A stretch of DNA of 64,000 bases from a virus: positions 19,187 through 83,186 of IMG/VR virus record IMGVR_UViG_3300044987_001050; one strand, written 5' to 3'. Positions within the stretch are counted from its first letter, which is position 1; every line of letters begins with the position of its first letter. A program made the translations under genes and the position numbers. The notes under the pieces were generated by a model. It saw nothing but the letters and a program-made list of their open reading frames with translations. It ran no database searches and had not been told where the DNA came from. Shown one piece after another: positions 23,540 to 32,386 of the stretch.

Positions 23540-24231
23540 TGAAACCTATCTTCGGCGCATCAGTTATATGCATGGATCACCTCAACCTCGAACGCGATGT
23601 TCGGTTGTGTGCTGAACTCGGAGTCGACTACCTCCACCTCGACGCAATGGACGGCCATGCCGTTCCTCGTTATGGTGTCTATCCTGAGCAGGTTGCACGC
23701 ATCGCGACCATCACTGACCTCCCGCTTGACCTTCACCTCATGGTGTCGGATGTCGAGTTCGCGATTAGTCAGTTCGATATCTCGAAGGTCAGGACAGTAA
23801 CATTCCACTTGAACGGTAATGAAGGGCGAGCGCTTTACCTCATGGACAAGATTCGTGAAAAAGGAGCACGGCCAGGCCTTGTCATGAACCTTGACATGCC
23901 GCTCTACGCGTTGCACCGCTTGATTGACAACGGAGAACTTGACCTCGTGATGTTCATGGGTATTCATCCTGGTGTACTCGTTCAAACGGCACGTCCTGAA
24001 ACAGTTACTGATGACATATTCGGCTTCCTCTCGGTTTATCCTAACGTCGAGATCCAAATCGACGGCGCTCTTAACTTCGACACCTTCGAACAATTTAGGA
24101 ACGACGGCGTTGATTCATTCGTCGGCGGGACGGGCACTATATATAAGAACGTAGATCGCAACACAAACTGGGAAACCCAAGAAGCGATCATCCGCACGAA
24201 CATGCAACGCATCAAATCATTTCTCCAGTAA
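23539..24231 (+). CDS. ribulose-phosphate 3-epimerase family protein, 230 aa
   Basis: The TIM-barrel landmarks of Rpe are clear: DYLHLDAMDGHAVPRYG, LPLDLHLMVSD, an FMGIHPGV near 157 where Rpe has MTVNPGF, and a final VGGTGTIY phosphate site. Rpe interconverts xylulose and ribulose 5-phosphates. It would feed the neighbouring isomerase. Some substitutions, such as HPGVLVQ for NPGFGGQ, may alter specificity. Confidence 0.85.
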   Translation: MKPIFGASVICMDHLNLERDVRLCAELGVDYLHLDAMDGHAVPRYGVYPEQVARIATITDLPLDLHLMVSDVEFAISQFDISKVRTVTFHLNGNEGRALYLMDKIREKGARPGLVMNLDMPLYALHRLIDNGELDLVMFMGIHPGVLVQTARPETVTDDIFGFLSVYPNVEIQIDGALNFDTFEQFRNDGVDSFVGGTGTIYKNVDRNTNWETQEAIIRTNMQRIKSFLQ

Positions 24232-25814
24232 TGTATAAAGTCGTAATCCCATCTGCCGGGTTAGGTTCACGCGTCGCCGCGCATTCGCCTAACATCAACA
24301 AAGCACTAATCACGATTGGCAACAAGCCTGTCATCTCGCACGTCATCGACAAGTTCAAGAAGGACGTCGAGATCGTTGTGTTATTAGGTCATCACGGATC
24401 TTACGTAAGGCAATCGCTCGAGGCGATCTATCCTGACCGTAAGATCTCTTTCGTTGACGTCGAGCTTTATCAAGGTGAAGGATCCGGACTTGGTCTTACG
24501 TTAGGATGCGCCGAACATCTGTTGCAGTGCCCATTCATATTCATCTCGAACGACACAATCATTCCTGATGAAGTCATTGATCTTGACCCTAACATCACGG
24601 GCAATTGGATGGCTTACTATACCGCGACAAAAGCTGACTCGTTTAACACGTCGGTCTACCGCACCGTCGAGATTGACAACGGTGTTGTGACAAACATCAA
24701 CCCGAAGGGAATCGTATGCCCTAACATTTATGTTGGTCTATGCGGTGTCAAAGATTATGACGGTTTCTGGAAGAGCATGGACAACCCGCGTGCGATTCCT
24801 GTCGGCGAATCATACGGGCTTAAGTTTCTCAATAACATCAAAGCGATTCCTGTCCCATCATGGTGCGACACCGGGAACGTCGAATCACTTCTTAAGACGC
24901 GTGAACTGCTAGAGACTCACGAGTTCAACATCGTTCACAAGAATGATGAGGCTATCTGGTTTTACGATAACCGCGTGATCAAGTTCAGTGTTGACGATAA
25001 GTTCATTGCTGATCGAGTCAAGCGCCTTCAAGGATTGGGCAATCAAATCTTTCCTTCACTGATCCACGTTGACAAGAACCTCTACGTCTATAACCGAATC
25101 GTCGGCGATGTTGTAAGCAAGACACTCAATGGGACTAACGTCATCGACATCCTCGACTTCGCGAAGAAGGAGATGTGGGATAACACTTCGAATGCTACGC
25201 CTGAACTCGTCGAGGCGTGTTATTCGTTCTACCGTGATAAGACGTTCAAGCGTGTCCAACAATTCTTCGACGTCTTTGAGTGTGTTGACACGGTGGACAC
25301 GATTAACGGCGTGACGATTCCGCCAATGTATGTGCTGCTTAATCGCGTTGATTGGCGCGACCTATGTGATCATCCGCATGCCTCGAAGTATCATGGCGAC
25401 TTCCACAACGAAAACATTCTAGTCACGCCGTCCGGCAATCCAATGCTGATCGACTGGCGCCAAAACTTTGGGTATGATAACCTAGACATCGGCGATGCAT
25501 ACTATGACTTCGCTAAGTTCATGCACGGGCTCATTGTTTCTCACCATCAGATTTTGTGCAACCACTTTACGGTCGAGCGAGATTCCTCGAATAACATCAC
25601 GATAGATATTTTACGGCCACACCGTTTAGTCGAAGCTGAGGAGACGTTCGTGAAGTGGCTGAAGGAGAATAATTATGACGCATCGCGCGTGAGATTGCTT
25701 ACCGCACTAATCTTCCTGAACATCGCAGCGCTTCATGAGTATCCTTACTCGCTATACCTATTCTATCTTGGCAAACATCTACTGAACAAATACCTAGTCT
25801 CGACACTATCATGA
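24231..25814 (+). CDS. fused sugar nucleotidyltransferase and APH-like kinase, 527 aa
   Basis: Residues 1-230 are a nucleotidyltransferase: VIPSAGLGSR, then KALITIGNKPVISHVI and FISNDTIIP. Residues from about 240 are an APH/choline-kinase fold with the catalytic loop KYHGDFHNENIL near 393-404 and LIDWRQNF after it. Kinase plus nucleotidyltransferase in one chain would turn a free sugar into sugar 1-phosphate and then NDP-sugar. With the upstream phosphatase making free pentose, this completes an activation pathway. Confidence 0.85.
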   Translation: MYKVVIPSAGLGSRVAAHSPNINKALITIGNKPVISHVIDKFKKDVEIVVLLGHHGSYVRQSLEAIYPDRKISFVDVELYQGEGSGLGLTLGCAEHLLQCPFIFISNDTIIPDEVIDLDPNITGNWMAYYTATKADSFNTSVYRTVEIDNGVVTNINPKGIVCPNIYVGLCGVKDYDGFWKSMDNPRAIPVGESYGLKFLNNIKAIPVPSWCDTGNVESLLKTRELLETHEFNIVHKNDEAIWFYDNRVIKFSVDDKFIADRVKRLQGLGNQIFPSLIHVDKNLYVYNRIVGDVVSKTLNGTNVIDILDFAKKEMWDNTSNATPELVEACYSFYRDKTFKRVQQFFDVFECVDTVDTINGVTIPPMYVLLNRVDWRDLCDHPHASKYHGDFHNENILVTPSGNPMLIDWRQNFGYDNLDIGDAYYDFAKFMHGLIVSHHQILCNHFTVERDSSNNITIDILRPHRLVEAEETFVKWLKENNYDASRVRLLTALIFLNIAALHEYPYSLYLFYLGKHLLNKYLVSTLS

Positions 25815-27052
25815 ATATTCTAATCGGCAAAACAGGCCGCTCTATTTACTTCAACTCGAACAGTCGTGGGTTCACGGCCGGTGATGAAGAGGCGCCTATG
25901 TTATATCGGCTCCTCGCGAAAAGAAATCCCGAGCATACGTTCTATCTTATCGGCAGGTCCGACATTACACGGATGCGTGACAAGGAGACGACGGGTTCGC
26001 TATCATCCTTCTTCGATGAAGTTGAGGAGGAAGAAATCGACGAAGGTTTGCCGCCTAACATAATCAACCTCTTCGACGACTGGACGAACAAGGTTACGAT
26101 TGATGATCATGTTTGGCTCGAGGAAAAGATTCGTCGACTGGACCTGAAGTTCGATGCAGGTGTTATTTTCATCGGACCTACGCCAGCCGTGGGAATTCCT
26201 AATGTAGGCATTGAACGCCTTGACGGAAAAGGAAAGGCGAAGACACTGGAGATGTTTCAAAAGTACTATGCTGGCATTGTGCATACGCTCAATTGGACGA
26301 ACACGCCGTTCATCTCAATATGTTCAGACCCTAAGTATGCTCCGCAATACGCACGCGATATCATCAATGATGAACGGGTAGTGCTTAGTCAAATCAACCA
26401 AACATACGCGCGCAAACGAATCAAGTCATACGAGGAGTCGTTGACGTTGCGTGACGTCAAGCTGAAGTACATTTACTCCGGAATCGAAACTGTCTTCCTG
26501 CTTGGCGAGAAAAAGATTGAATGGCTTGACCGTCCAAAGACGAACAAGTTTGTCATTGGCCTTAATGGCGGTCTATCTCGTGATGAGTTCATCAAGGATT
26601 GGATTCTCAAGGGTGATACGACGGGCATTAAGGTTTATGGCGAATGGGCGGACGAGTTCACGACGGGTTGGCCCGATGTCTTTGAGAACAAGAGTATCCG
26701 GTCGGTCGAGGACGTGTTCCTCAATTCGCGTTACACGATCATTGCGCCTCCGCATAAACCAACAGGAAACTTCGTAACTCAAAAGTTCTGGAAGATGATT
26801 TACTATGGCATCATCCCGTTCTTCCATCCAAATTACGATACCGACAACATCTTCAACGTGCCAGCTATCCTTCGAGTTAAGACACCCAAGGATATGTGGG
26901 AACGAATCAAATTCCTTGACGAGAATCCCGAGACATATAAGCTCGTGCAGAAGCGGCTGTATGACATGCTTGACGACAGCTACTTCAACGGAGACTTCCT
27001 TTACAACGTCGTCAAGACGAACCTCGAGCAGTACACCGGCGTCGTTCTATAA
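25811..27052 (+). CDS. probable glycosyltransferase (GT-B like), 413 aa
   Basis: An N-terminal ILIGKTGRSIYFNS start and a C-terminal block TGNFVTQKFWKMIYYGIIPFF are arranged as in GT-B nucleotide-sugar transferases, and the C-terminal helix-rich tail resembles phage DNA glucosyltransferases in layout. Overall similarity is weak by eye. Coming last in the sugar-activation operon, it is the natural candidate for the enzyme that puts the sugar on hydroxymethylated DNA (inference). Confidence 0.68.
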   Translation: MNILIGKTGRSIYFNSNSRGFTAGDEEAPMLYRLLAKRNPEHTFYLIGRSDITRMRDKETTGSLSSFFDEVEEEEIDEGLPPNIINLFDDWTNKVTIDDHVWLEEKIRRLDLKFDAGVIFIGPTPAVGIPNVGIERLDGKGKAKTLEMFQKYYAGIVHTLNWTNTPFISICSDPKYAPQYARDIINDERVVLSQINQTYARKRIKSYEESLTLRDVKLKYIYSGIETVFLLGEKKIEWLDRPKTNKFVIGLNGGLSRDEFIKDWILKGDTTGIKVYGEWADEFTTGWPDVFENKSIRSVEDVFLNSRYTIIAPPHKPTGNFVTQKFWKMIYYGIIPFFHPNYDTDNIFNVPAILRVKTPKDMWERIKFLDENPETYKLVQKRLYDMLDDSYFNGDFLYNVVKTNLEQYTGVVL

Positions 27053-27072
27053 CCTATAAATCAAATCAGCCA

Positions 27073-28323
27073 ATGAATAAACAAACCAAAATTACATACG
27101 CGCCAATCATCCCGCTAATCGGTGGTGAACCTCTGGGTGTTATGACAGCACTCAATGGGCAACTGCCTGAGTATGTGTTATCATATTCGCCTTTCGCCGA
27201 CAACGATTCGCACTACATCAAATATCTCCGTGATGTTAAGGGATTCACGGGTGACTATGCTGTCATCGATGATCCTGCATTCGAGAACTATGTTCCAAAG
27301 CAGGTTGATGTTGTCATGAGCACTTGCCCGTGTGCAGGCTTGTCGTCGTTGTCCGTTGCATCGTCAGCTGATTCGCCCGTGAACGAATGGCTTTACACCT
27401 CGGCTGAGTATGTGTTATCTACCGTGAAGCCCAAGGTCTTCTGGGGAGAAAACGCGCCGCGTCTATTCTCATCGTTCGGTAAGCCCGTTGCTGATAAGCT
27501 TCATGCAATCGGTAAGAAGTACGGATATTCGCTCAACCTTTACTACACGGAGTCTAAGCTGCATGGCCTTTGCCAGAAGCGTCCGCGTACATTCTACTTC
27601 TTCACACAATCCGAAGTTGCTCCTATCTTCAAAACCTGGAGACGCGATCTCAATCCTGTTGAGGACATCCTCAAGAAGAAGACACTCAAGAAGGATCCAA
27701 TGAATGTTCTCATCAACAAAGCGGACCCAATGGATAACCCATGGGTTGCATACGCGGTTGAGAAGGTCGGCGGCGGAACACTCAAAGGTGTTTATGATTA
27801 CATCGAAGAAACGCAGAACCTCATCAACGGTGCGGACGGCGACTTCGGTCAGTCACTCCCAGAGGTTGCTGATTGGATGGACGCACAGGACAAACCTACG
27901 TTCTCGCATGTCGCGAAGCGCGCACGCGCAATGCAAGGCAAGCTTGATGACGGCAAAGGTTATTGGTCGCACGGCGTCACGATGTCGAAGGGTGCTATCC
28001 CATCGTTGATCGGCGCAATGCCAGGTTCGTTAATCAATCCATTCACAGGGACATTCCTAACACTTCGTGATTGTCTTCGAATCATGGGTATGCCCGAGGA
28101 CTTCAATCTCGCGTCCGAGAATCCTGTTTCGAAGTCTAACCACATTTGTCAGAACGTGCCGGTGACAACTGCGCGTGACATGATGGACGGCATTCTTCAA
28201 TACTTGAACGACGATTGCGAGTTCTCTAACTCCGATTACATCAAGCAGTCTAACCGAAACTTCTCGGTCATCTCAGTCAACGCCCAAAAGGAAACTACGG
28301 CGTCCCTTGATTCCTTCTTCTAA
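27073..28323 (+). CDS. C5-cytosine DNA methyltransferase-like protein, 416 aa
   Basis: The catalytic Pro-Cys motif appears as STCPCAGLS near residues 83-91, followed by the ENAP motif (GENAPRLF) and KRPRTFYFF, matching motifs IV, VI and VIII of Dcm-type enzymes. The N-terminal cofactor loop is atypical (PLIGGEPLGVMTA). It may methylate DNA, or act as a relative that helps choose cytosines for modification. It follows the glycosyltransferase after 20 bases. Confidence 0.78.
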   Translation: MNKQTKITYAPIIPLIGGEPLGVMTALNGQLPEYVLSYSPFADNDSHYIKYLRDVKGFTGDYAVIDDPAFENYVPKQVDVVMSTCPCAGLSSLSVASSADSPVNEWLYTSAEYVLSTVKPKVFWGENAPRLFSSFGKPVADKLHAIGKKYGYSLNLYYTESKLHGLCQKRPRTFYFFTQSEVAPIFKTWRRDLNPVEDILKKKTLKKDPMNVLINKADPMDNPWVAYAVEKVGGGTLKGVYDYIEETQNLINGADGDFGQSLPEVADWMDAQDKPTFSHVAKRARAMQGKLDDGKGYWSHGVTMSKGAIPSLIGAMPGSLINPFTGTFLTLRDCLRIMGMPEDFNLASENPVSKSNHICQNVPVTTARDMMDGILQYLNDDCEFSNSDYIKQSNRNFSVISVNAQKETTASLDSFF

Positions 28324-28345
28324 TACACACACCACACAATAACAT

Positions 28346-29422
28346 ATGTCAGCAATACTCGACAAACTCAAGAAGAACTCCCGCGTCAAATCCGCGGAGA
28401 TCCTATGTGACTCACCTTTCTTTGGAAAGGTTGAGTTGACGACAACGCCAGTGCCGATGATCAACGTCGCGCTCTCAGGCTCACTTAACGGTGGTCTCGC
28501 TTCAGGCCTTACTGTTCTTGCAGGTCCATCCAAACACTTCAAGACAAGCTATGCGTTGCTTATGGCCGCGGCATATCTGAACAAGCACAAGGACGCATGT
28601 CTGATGTTCTATGATTCGGAATTCGGTTCGCCTCAAGCATACTTCGAATCGTTCGGGATTGATCCTGCGCGTGTTCTACACATTCCTATCAAGGATGTCG
28701 AGGAGCTGAAGTTCGACCTTGTCAACCAACTTGAAAACCTTGATCGGAAAGACAAGGTCATTATCATCATCGACTCAATTGGTAACCTTGCATCGAAGAA
28801 GGAGTTGGAGGACGCAATCGACGCGAAGTCGGTCACGGACATGTCGCGTGCAAAGTCGATCAAAGGCTTGTTCCGTATGGTCACGCCGTTCCTCACGATC
28901 AAGGATGTTCCTTGCTTGGCCGTGAACCACACATATCAAGAGATGGGCTTGTTCCCGAAAGCAGTCGTCTCAGGTGGTACTGGCATCTATTACTCCGCAT
29001 CCAACATTTGGATCGTCGGTCGTCAACAAGACAAGGTAGGTACTGAGGTTCAAGGTTATCACTTCGTCATCAATGTCGAGAAGAGCCGGTTCGTCAAGGA
29101 GAAGTCCAAGATTCCGATTTCGGTTTCATGGGACGGCGGCATCGACAAGTACTCAGGTTTGCTTGACCTTGCGTTGGAAGCAGGTTTCATTCAGAAGCCA
29201 TCCGCCCAATTCTGTCAGTTGCTTGACTTTGCGACCGGAGAGTTTGGTACTGCGAAGGTTCGTCCTAAGGCAATCCCTGATTCGTACTTTGCTGAACTGG
29301 TCAACTATCAACCCTTCGCGGACTACATCACGAACAAGTACACGATCGGACTTCGTCAAATGATCTCAGACGACTCAGACGAAGTTGGTCCTGACACGGA
29401 TGAGGAGGACGAAGATGCCTAA
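28346..29422 (+). CDS. uvsX: UvsX-type RecA recombinase, 358 aa
   Basis: The Walker A box is AGPSKHFKTS at residues 59-68, very close to the T4 UvsX form, and IIIIDSIGNL supplies Walker B. The C terminus is acidic (DDSDEVGPDTDEEDEDA). It polymerises on single-stranded DNA and drives strand exchange for recombination-dependent replication. It lies upstream of the helicase gene. Confidence 0.93.
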   Translation: MSAILDKLKKNSRVKSAEILCDSPFFGKVELTTTPVPMINVALSGSLNGGLASGLTVLAGPSKHFKTSYALLMAAAYLNKHKDACLMFYDSEFGSPQAYFESFGIDPARVLHIPIKDVEELKFDLVNQLENLDRKDKVIIIIDSIGNLASKKELEDAIDAKSVTDMSRAKSIKGLFRMVTPFLTIKDVPCLAVNHTYQEMGLFPKAVVSGGTGIYYSASNIWIVGRQQDKVGTEVQGYHFVINVEKSRFVKEKSKIPISVSWDGGIDKYSGLLDLALEAGFIQKPSAQFCQLLDFATGEFGTAKVRPKAIPDSYFAELVNYQPFADYITNKYTIGLRQMISDDSDEVGPDTDEEDEDA

Positions 29423-29705
29423 CACCAAGATAGTCCAAGTCGACATCGAATTCTCGCGTGTCAGATGGTTAGGCGAACGCACTAATGAAGTTCATCAACT
29501 TATCCGAGATGAACTTATCAAGTACAGTGCTGAGCGTGGTAGGCAAGCGCCTACCCAGGTCATGGTTGAGGTGTCGCCTAACCTAGCAAACGAGTTGAGC
29601 TTTGGTGACGCAACCAACTTCAACTGTAGCCTGCTAGGCGTGCCTGTTAGGTTCTCCGTGAATTGGACACTCATCAGGAATTTCATTCGACTAACCATTT
29701 CTTGA
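29415..29705 (+). CDS. hypothetical protein, 96 aa
   Basis: The ATG 8 bases inside uvsX is chosen over a longer out-of-operon start. The protein has an alpha/beta pattern with VMVEVSPNLANELSFG. Unrecognised; the location between uvsX and the helicase hints at replication. Confidence 0.68.
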   Translation: MPNTKIVQVDIEFSRVRWLGERTNEVHQLIRDELIKYSAERGRQAPTQVMVEVSPNLANELSFGDATNFNCSLLGVPVRFSVNWTLIRNFIRLTIS

Positions 29706-29710
29706 TTTAC

Positions 29711-30046
29711 ATGGAAGAGGAAATAGATTACAATTTTGTAGAACACGCCGATTCGACTCTTTACTCGATTCGATTGATGACCGGCAATTGGGCTGGTGTT
29801 ATTTACACTTATGGGCGTGTTTCTATTAGGGAGGATCGGCGCAACGACACTGCAGTCCTCTCATTTGATTACCGCATCGAAGATGTAGGTGACACCTCAT
29901 TCGCACCAGAAGATCTGGAGACGAGTGATGCGTTTAGAAATATGATAGGTGATATCCTTGCCGATATCCTATCAAGTGAAGAAATACATATAGGCAAAGA
30001 TGCAACCAAATTTACAGACGATAATCGTAAAGGGACTACTCCATGA
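29711..30046 (+). CDS. hypothetical acidic protein, 111 aa
   Basis: Starts MEEEIDYNFVEHAD, is acidic throughout and has no recognised domain. Its last 47 bases overlap the helicase gene in another frame. Confidence 0.65.
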   Translation: MEEEIDYNFVEHADSTLYSIRLMTGNWAGVIYTYGRVSIREDRRNDTAVLSFDYRIEDVGDTSFAPEDLETSDAFRNMIGDILADILSSEEIHIGKDATKFTDDNRKGTTP

Positions 30047-31391
30047 TGAGACATTCTGCCGTAAGGCGTTACCACACATAAAGCCTGAATACTTTGAGGG
30101 CGAGCATCGAGTTGTTTATGATCTGATTCTTAAGTTCATTTCCAAGTATAACAAGCTGCCTAACTCTGCAGTACTTGACATTGAATTCCGCGCATCAAAT
30201 CATAACGTAGGCGCTGACACGATCAACGTCGCGAAACTAATCTCCGACGTTGATACGCCAGAGATTGTTGAGTATGATTGGTTAGTTGACTCGACCGAGA
30301 AGTGGTGTAAGGACCGTGCAGTCTACATCGCAATCATGGAGTCGATTCAGATCATCGACGGCAAGGCTGAAGGTAAGGCGGAGGGGATGATTCCTGACAT
30401 CCTCTCGAAGGCGCTTGCAGTAACATTCGACACTAACGTAGGCCACGACTACCTCGAGGACGCGGAGAAGCGGTATGATTACTATCACCGCGTCGAGGAT
30501 AAGATTGCGTTCGACATCGACATGTTGAACAAGATCACGAACGGCGGTGTATCGCGCAAGACATTGAACATCATTCTTGCAGGTACTGCCGTGGGTAAGT
30601 CGCTCGCTATGTGTCACCTCGCGGCTGCGGCGATGGCCCAAGGTCGTAGTGTGTTATACATCACGATGGAAATGGCGGAGGAAAAGATCGCTGAACGTAA
30701 TGATGCTAACCTCTTCGACATCAACATTGATCAGATCACGAACCTCTCGAAGGAGATGTTCAATCACAAGATCAAAGGCATTGCTGCAAAGACACACGGC
30801 AAGCTGATCATCAAGGAATATCCAACAGGAGCTGCTCATGCCGGACACTTCCGGGCGCTCCTGATGGAACTGAAGCTGAAGAAGAACTTCGTTCCTGACA
30901 TCATCTTCATCGACTACCTGAACATTTGTGCATCGTCTCGAATCAAAGGTGGAGCTGAAGGCGGTACATACTCGCTCATCAAGTCGATTGCTGAAGAGCT
31001 TCGCGGTTTGGCGGTCGAGTTCAATGTTCCGATTTGGTCAGCCACGCAGGTCACTCGATCCGGGTATGCCTCGTCCGACGTTGAAATCACGGACACGTCT
31101 GAATCATTCGGTCTTCCTGCAACAGCGGACTTGATGATCGCCTTGATGTCAACTGAACAACTCGAGAAGATGGGTCAGATCATGATTAAGCAACTCAAGA
31201 ATCGTTACAATGATGTAGGCAAGTACAAGCGATTCACGGTCGGTGTTGATCGAGCTAAGATGCGGTTGTATGACATTGCTGACCCAATGGCTAACATCGC
31301 GAACGAGTCGTCCTCGCAATCAAATGTCGTGCAGACACCGTTCAGCGCAGGTAAGCCCGAACGAAAACAGTTCACTGGATTCAAGACATGA
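30000..31391 (+). CDS. 41: replicative DNA helicase, DnaB/gp41 family, 463 aa
   Basis: Residues 1-150 form the DnaB-like N-terminal domain (IVKGLLHDETFCRKALPHIKPEYF). The RecA-like motor follows, with Walker A GTAVGKS at 195-201, ITMEMAEEKIAER, and Walker B IIFIDYLNI at 301-309, then SATQVTRSGY. It unwinds DNA 5'-3' at the fork as a hexamer. It is full length and is placed as in T4-like replication clusters. Confidence 0.93.
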   Translation: MQPNLQTIIVKGLLHDETFCRKALPHIKPEYFEGEHRVVYDLILKFISKYNKLPNSAVLDIEFRASNHNVGADTINVAKLISDVDTPEIVEYDWLVDSTEKWCKDRAVYIAIMESIQIIDGKAEGKAEGMIPDILSKALAVTFDTNVGHDYLEDAEKRYDYYHRVEDKIAFDIDMLNKITNGGVSRKTLNIILAGTAVGKSLAMCHLAAAAMAQGRSVLYITMEMAEEKIAERNDANLFDINIDQITNLSKEMFNHKIKGIAAKTHGKLIIKEYPTGAAHAGHFRALLMELKLKKNFVPDIIFIDYLNICASSRIKGGAEGGTYSLIKSIAEELRGLAVEFNVPIWSATQVTRSGYASSDVEITDTSESFGLPATADLMIALMSTEQLEKMGQIMIKQLKNRYNDVGKYKRFTVGVDRAKMRLYDIADPMANIANESSSQSNVVQTPFSAGKPERKQFTGFKT

Positions 31392-31582
31392 GCGAAATAG
31401 TTATCATACATGGACGTAAGTGGGTGATGACGGATATCCCAGCGCCTGACTATTCGAAGACTATCTTCCGCCCGCATCCATTCAAATTCAAATACAGATA
31501 TGCAAGTAAAACTAATGACACTGAACGAGCCGAACCTAAATGGGCTGACCTACTCAACGGATGTCGTAAAGAAGGCGATTGA
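31388..31582 (+). CDS. hypothetical protein, 64 aa
   Basis: Basic aromatic protein (FRPHPFKFKYRY). It overlaps the helicase stop by ATGA and the next frame by 83 bases, so one of the two starts may be wrong. Confidence 0.55.
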   Translation: MSEIVIIHGRKWVMTDIPAPDYSKTIFRPHPFKFKYRYASKTNDTERAEPKWADLLNGCRKEGD

Positions 31583-31844
31583 TGAATACATCGCAAGAGG
31601 CAAGCCTATGCTAATTCAGCGTGCATTCAGCAGGGAAGCAGGCGTGAATCTTGAGAACGTATGCGGCGAAGTCAAAGACATTCAGTTCAACGACTTCGAA
31701 ATGTCTGGCACGGTCCATCTGTTTCCAAATGATGAGGCCCTTCGCGCTTTACATGTTAGGCCCGCCTTTGTTGGTCGTATAGAAGAAGGCATGGTAAAAG
31801 ACATCGAACTACTCTCATTCAACTTTACAGCTGACCCGGCATGA
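31500..31844 (+). CDS. hypothetical protein, 114 aa
   Basis: Contains NLNGLTYSTDVVKKAIDEY, faintly like the opening of phage prohead proteases (NGRVYP region), but no catalytic motif can be seen. A start five codons downstream would shorten the overlap with the previous gene. Function unknown. Confidence 0.62.
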   Translation: MQVKLMTLNEPNLNGLTYSTDVVKKAIDEYIARGKPMLIQRAFSREAGVNLENVCGEVKDIQFNDFEMSGTVHLFPNDEALRALHVRPAFVGRIEEGMVKDIELLSFNFTADPA

Positions 31845-32017
31845 AGAAGATAAGACGATGGGTAATCGGCCCCTGCTCAATATGTGGAAACGAGTTTGAG
31901 CGGTACGAGCCGAGACGCGAATGTAGTTACTGTAACCCCTTTGCCCAAACCAATGAGCCTGTCATACAACCGCCACAAAGATCAGGTCGCGCTCGAGCGC
32001 GCGCGAACACGCGTTAA
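31841..32017 (+). CDS. small Cys-rich zinc-finger protein, 58 aa
   Basis: The ATG overlaps the preceding stop. CSIC and CSYC pairs separated by 15 residues form a classic four-Cys zinc site, and the tail is Arg-rich. The regular spacing and ATGA coupling support it despite its small size. Confidence 0.62.
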   Translation: MKKIRRWVIGPCSICGNEFERYEPRRECSYCNPFAQTNEPVIQPPQRSGRARARANTR

Positions 32018-32222
32018 GACCGAAAACAATAAGTGGGAACAAGGATCATCTCCTAATATAGAACGCATCGAGAAGCGGGCACGACATCTCAAGGATACTC
32101 CGACACCATGCTCATGCGAGATGTGTCGTAACCCAAGACGATCACGTTGGGCAAACGGAACAAGCAAGCTCACGATGCAAGAAAGAAAAGCTCTTAGTAA
32201 CATAAACCAAACAGAACAATGA
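31953..32222 (+). CDS. conserved-looking phage protein with CSCxMC motif, 89 aa
   Basis: The C-terminal half TPCSCEMCRNPRRSRW with KLTMQERKA is a pattern I recognise from short phage hypotheticals. The ATG at MSLSYNR is chosen to limit overlap with the zinc-finger gene, but 65 bases still overlap. Confidence 0.65.
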   Translation: MSLSYNRHKDQVALERARTRVKTENNKWEQGSSPNIERIEKRARHLKDTPTPCSCEMCRNPRRSRWANGTSKLTMQERKALSNINQTEQ

Positions 32223-32386
32223 ACGAAAAAGAACAAGCAATCGCCGATAAGTTTCTAAACTCAATTGATTTTGCGAATGTCAATGAAAGGCAGGAGGCAA
32301 TCTATGTGTATCAGTCATTCCTCGGTGCTGTCCAAACGCGCCTTCAGATTGAGGCACAAAATATTGAAAACAGAAAGCAAGCATGA
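32219..32386 (+). CDS. hypothetical protein, 55 aa
   Basis: The ATG overlaps the upstream stop and the TGA overlaps the thyX ATG. The product is a mostly helical peptide (MNEKEQAIADKFLNSIDF). Coupling at both ends supports it. Unrecognised. Confidence 0.6.
   Translation: MNEKEQAIADKFLNSIDFANVNERQEAIYVYQSFLGAVQTRLQIEAQNIENRKQA

Noticed and set aside
23560-24093. 177-residue minus-strand frame opposite the epimerase gene
   Set aside because: Shadow of a well-supported Rpe-family gene, with no domain and no upstream signals.
29706-29734. TTTACA-N17-TACAAT match
   Set aside because: It lies across the start of a coding region with no suitable ATG just downstream; the helicase gene begins 266 bases later. 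Possible but unsupported.
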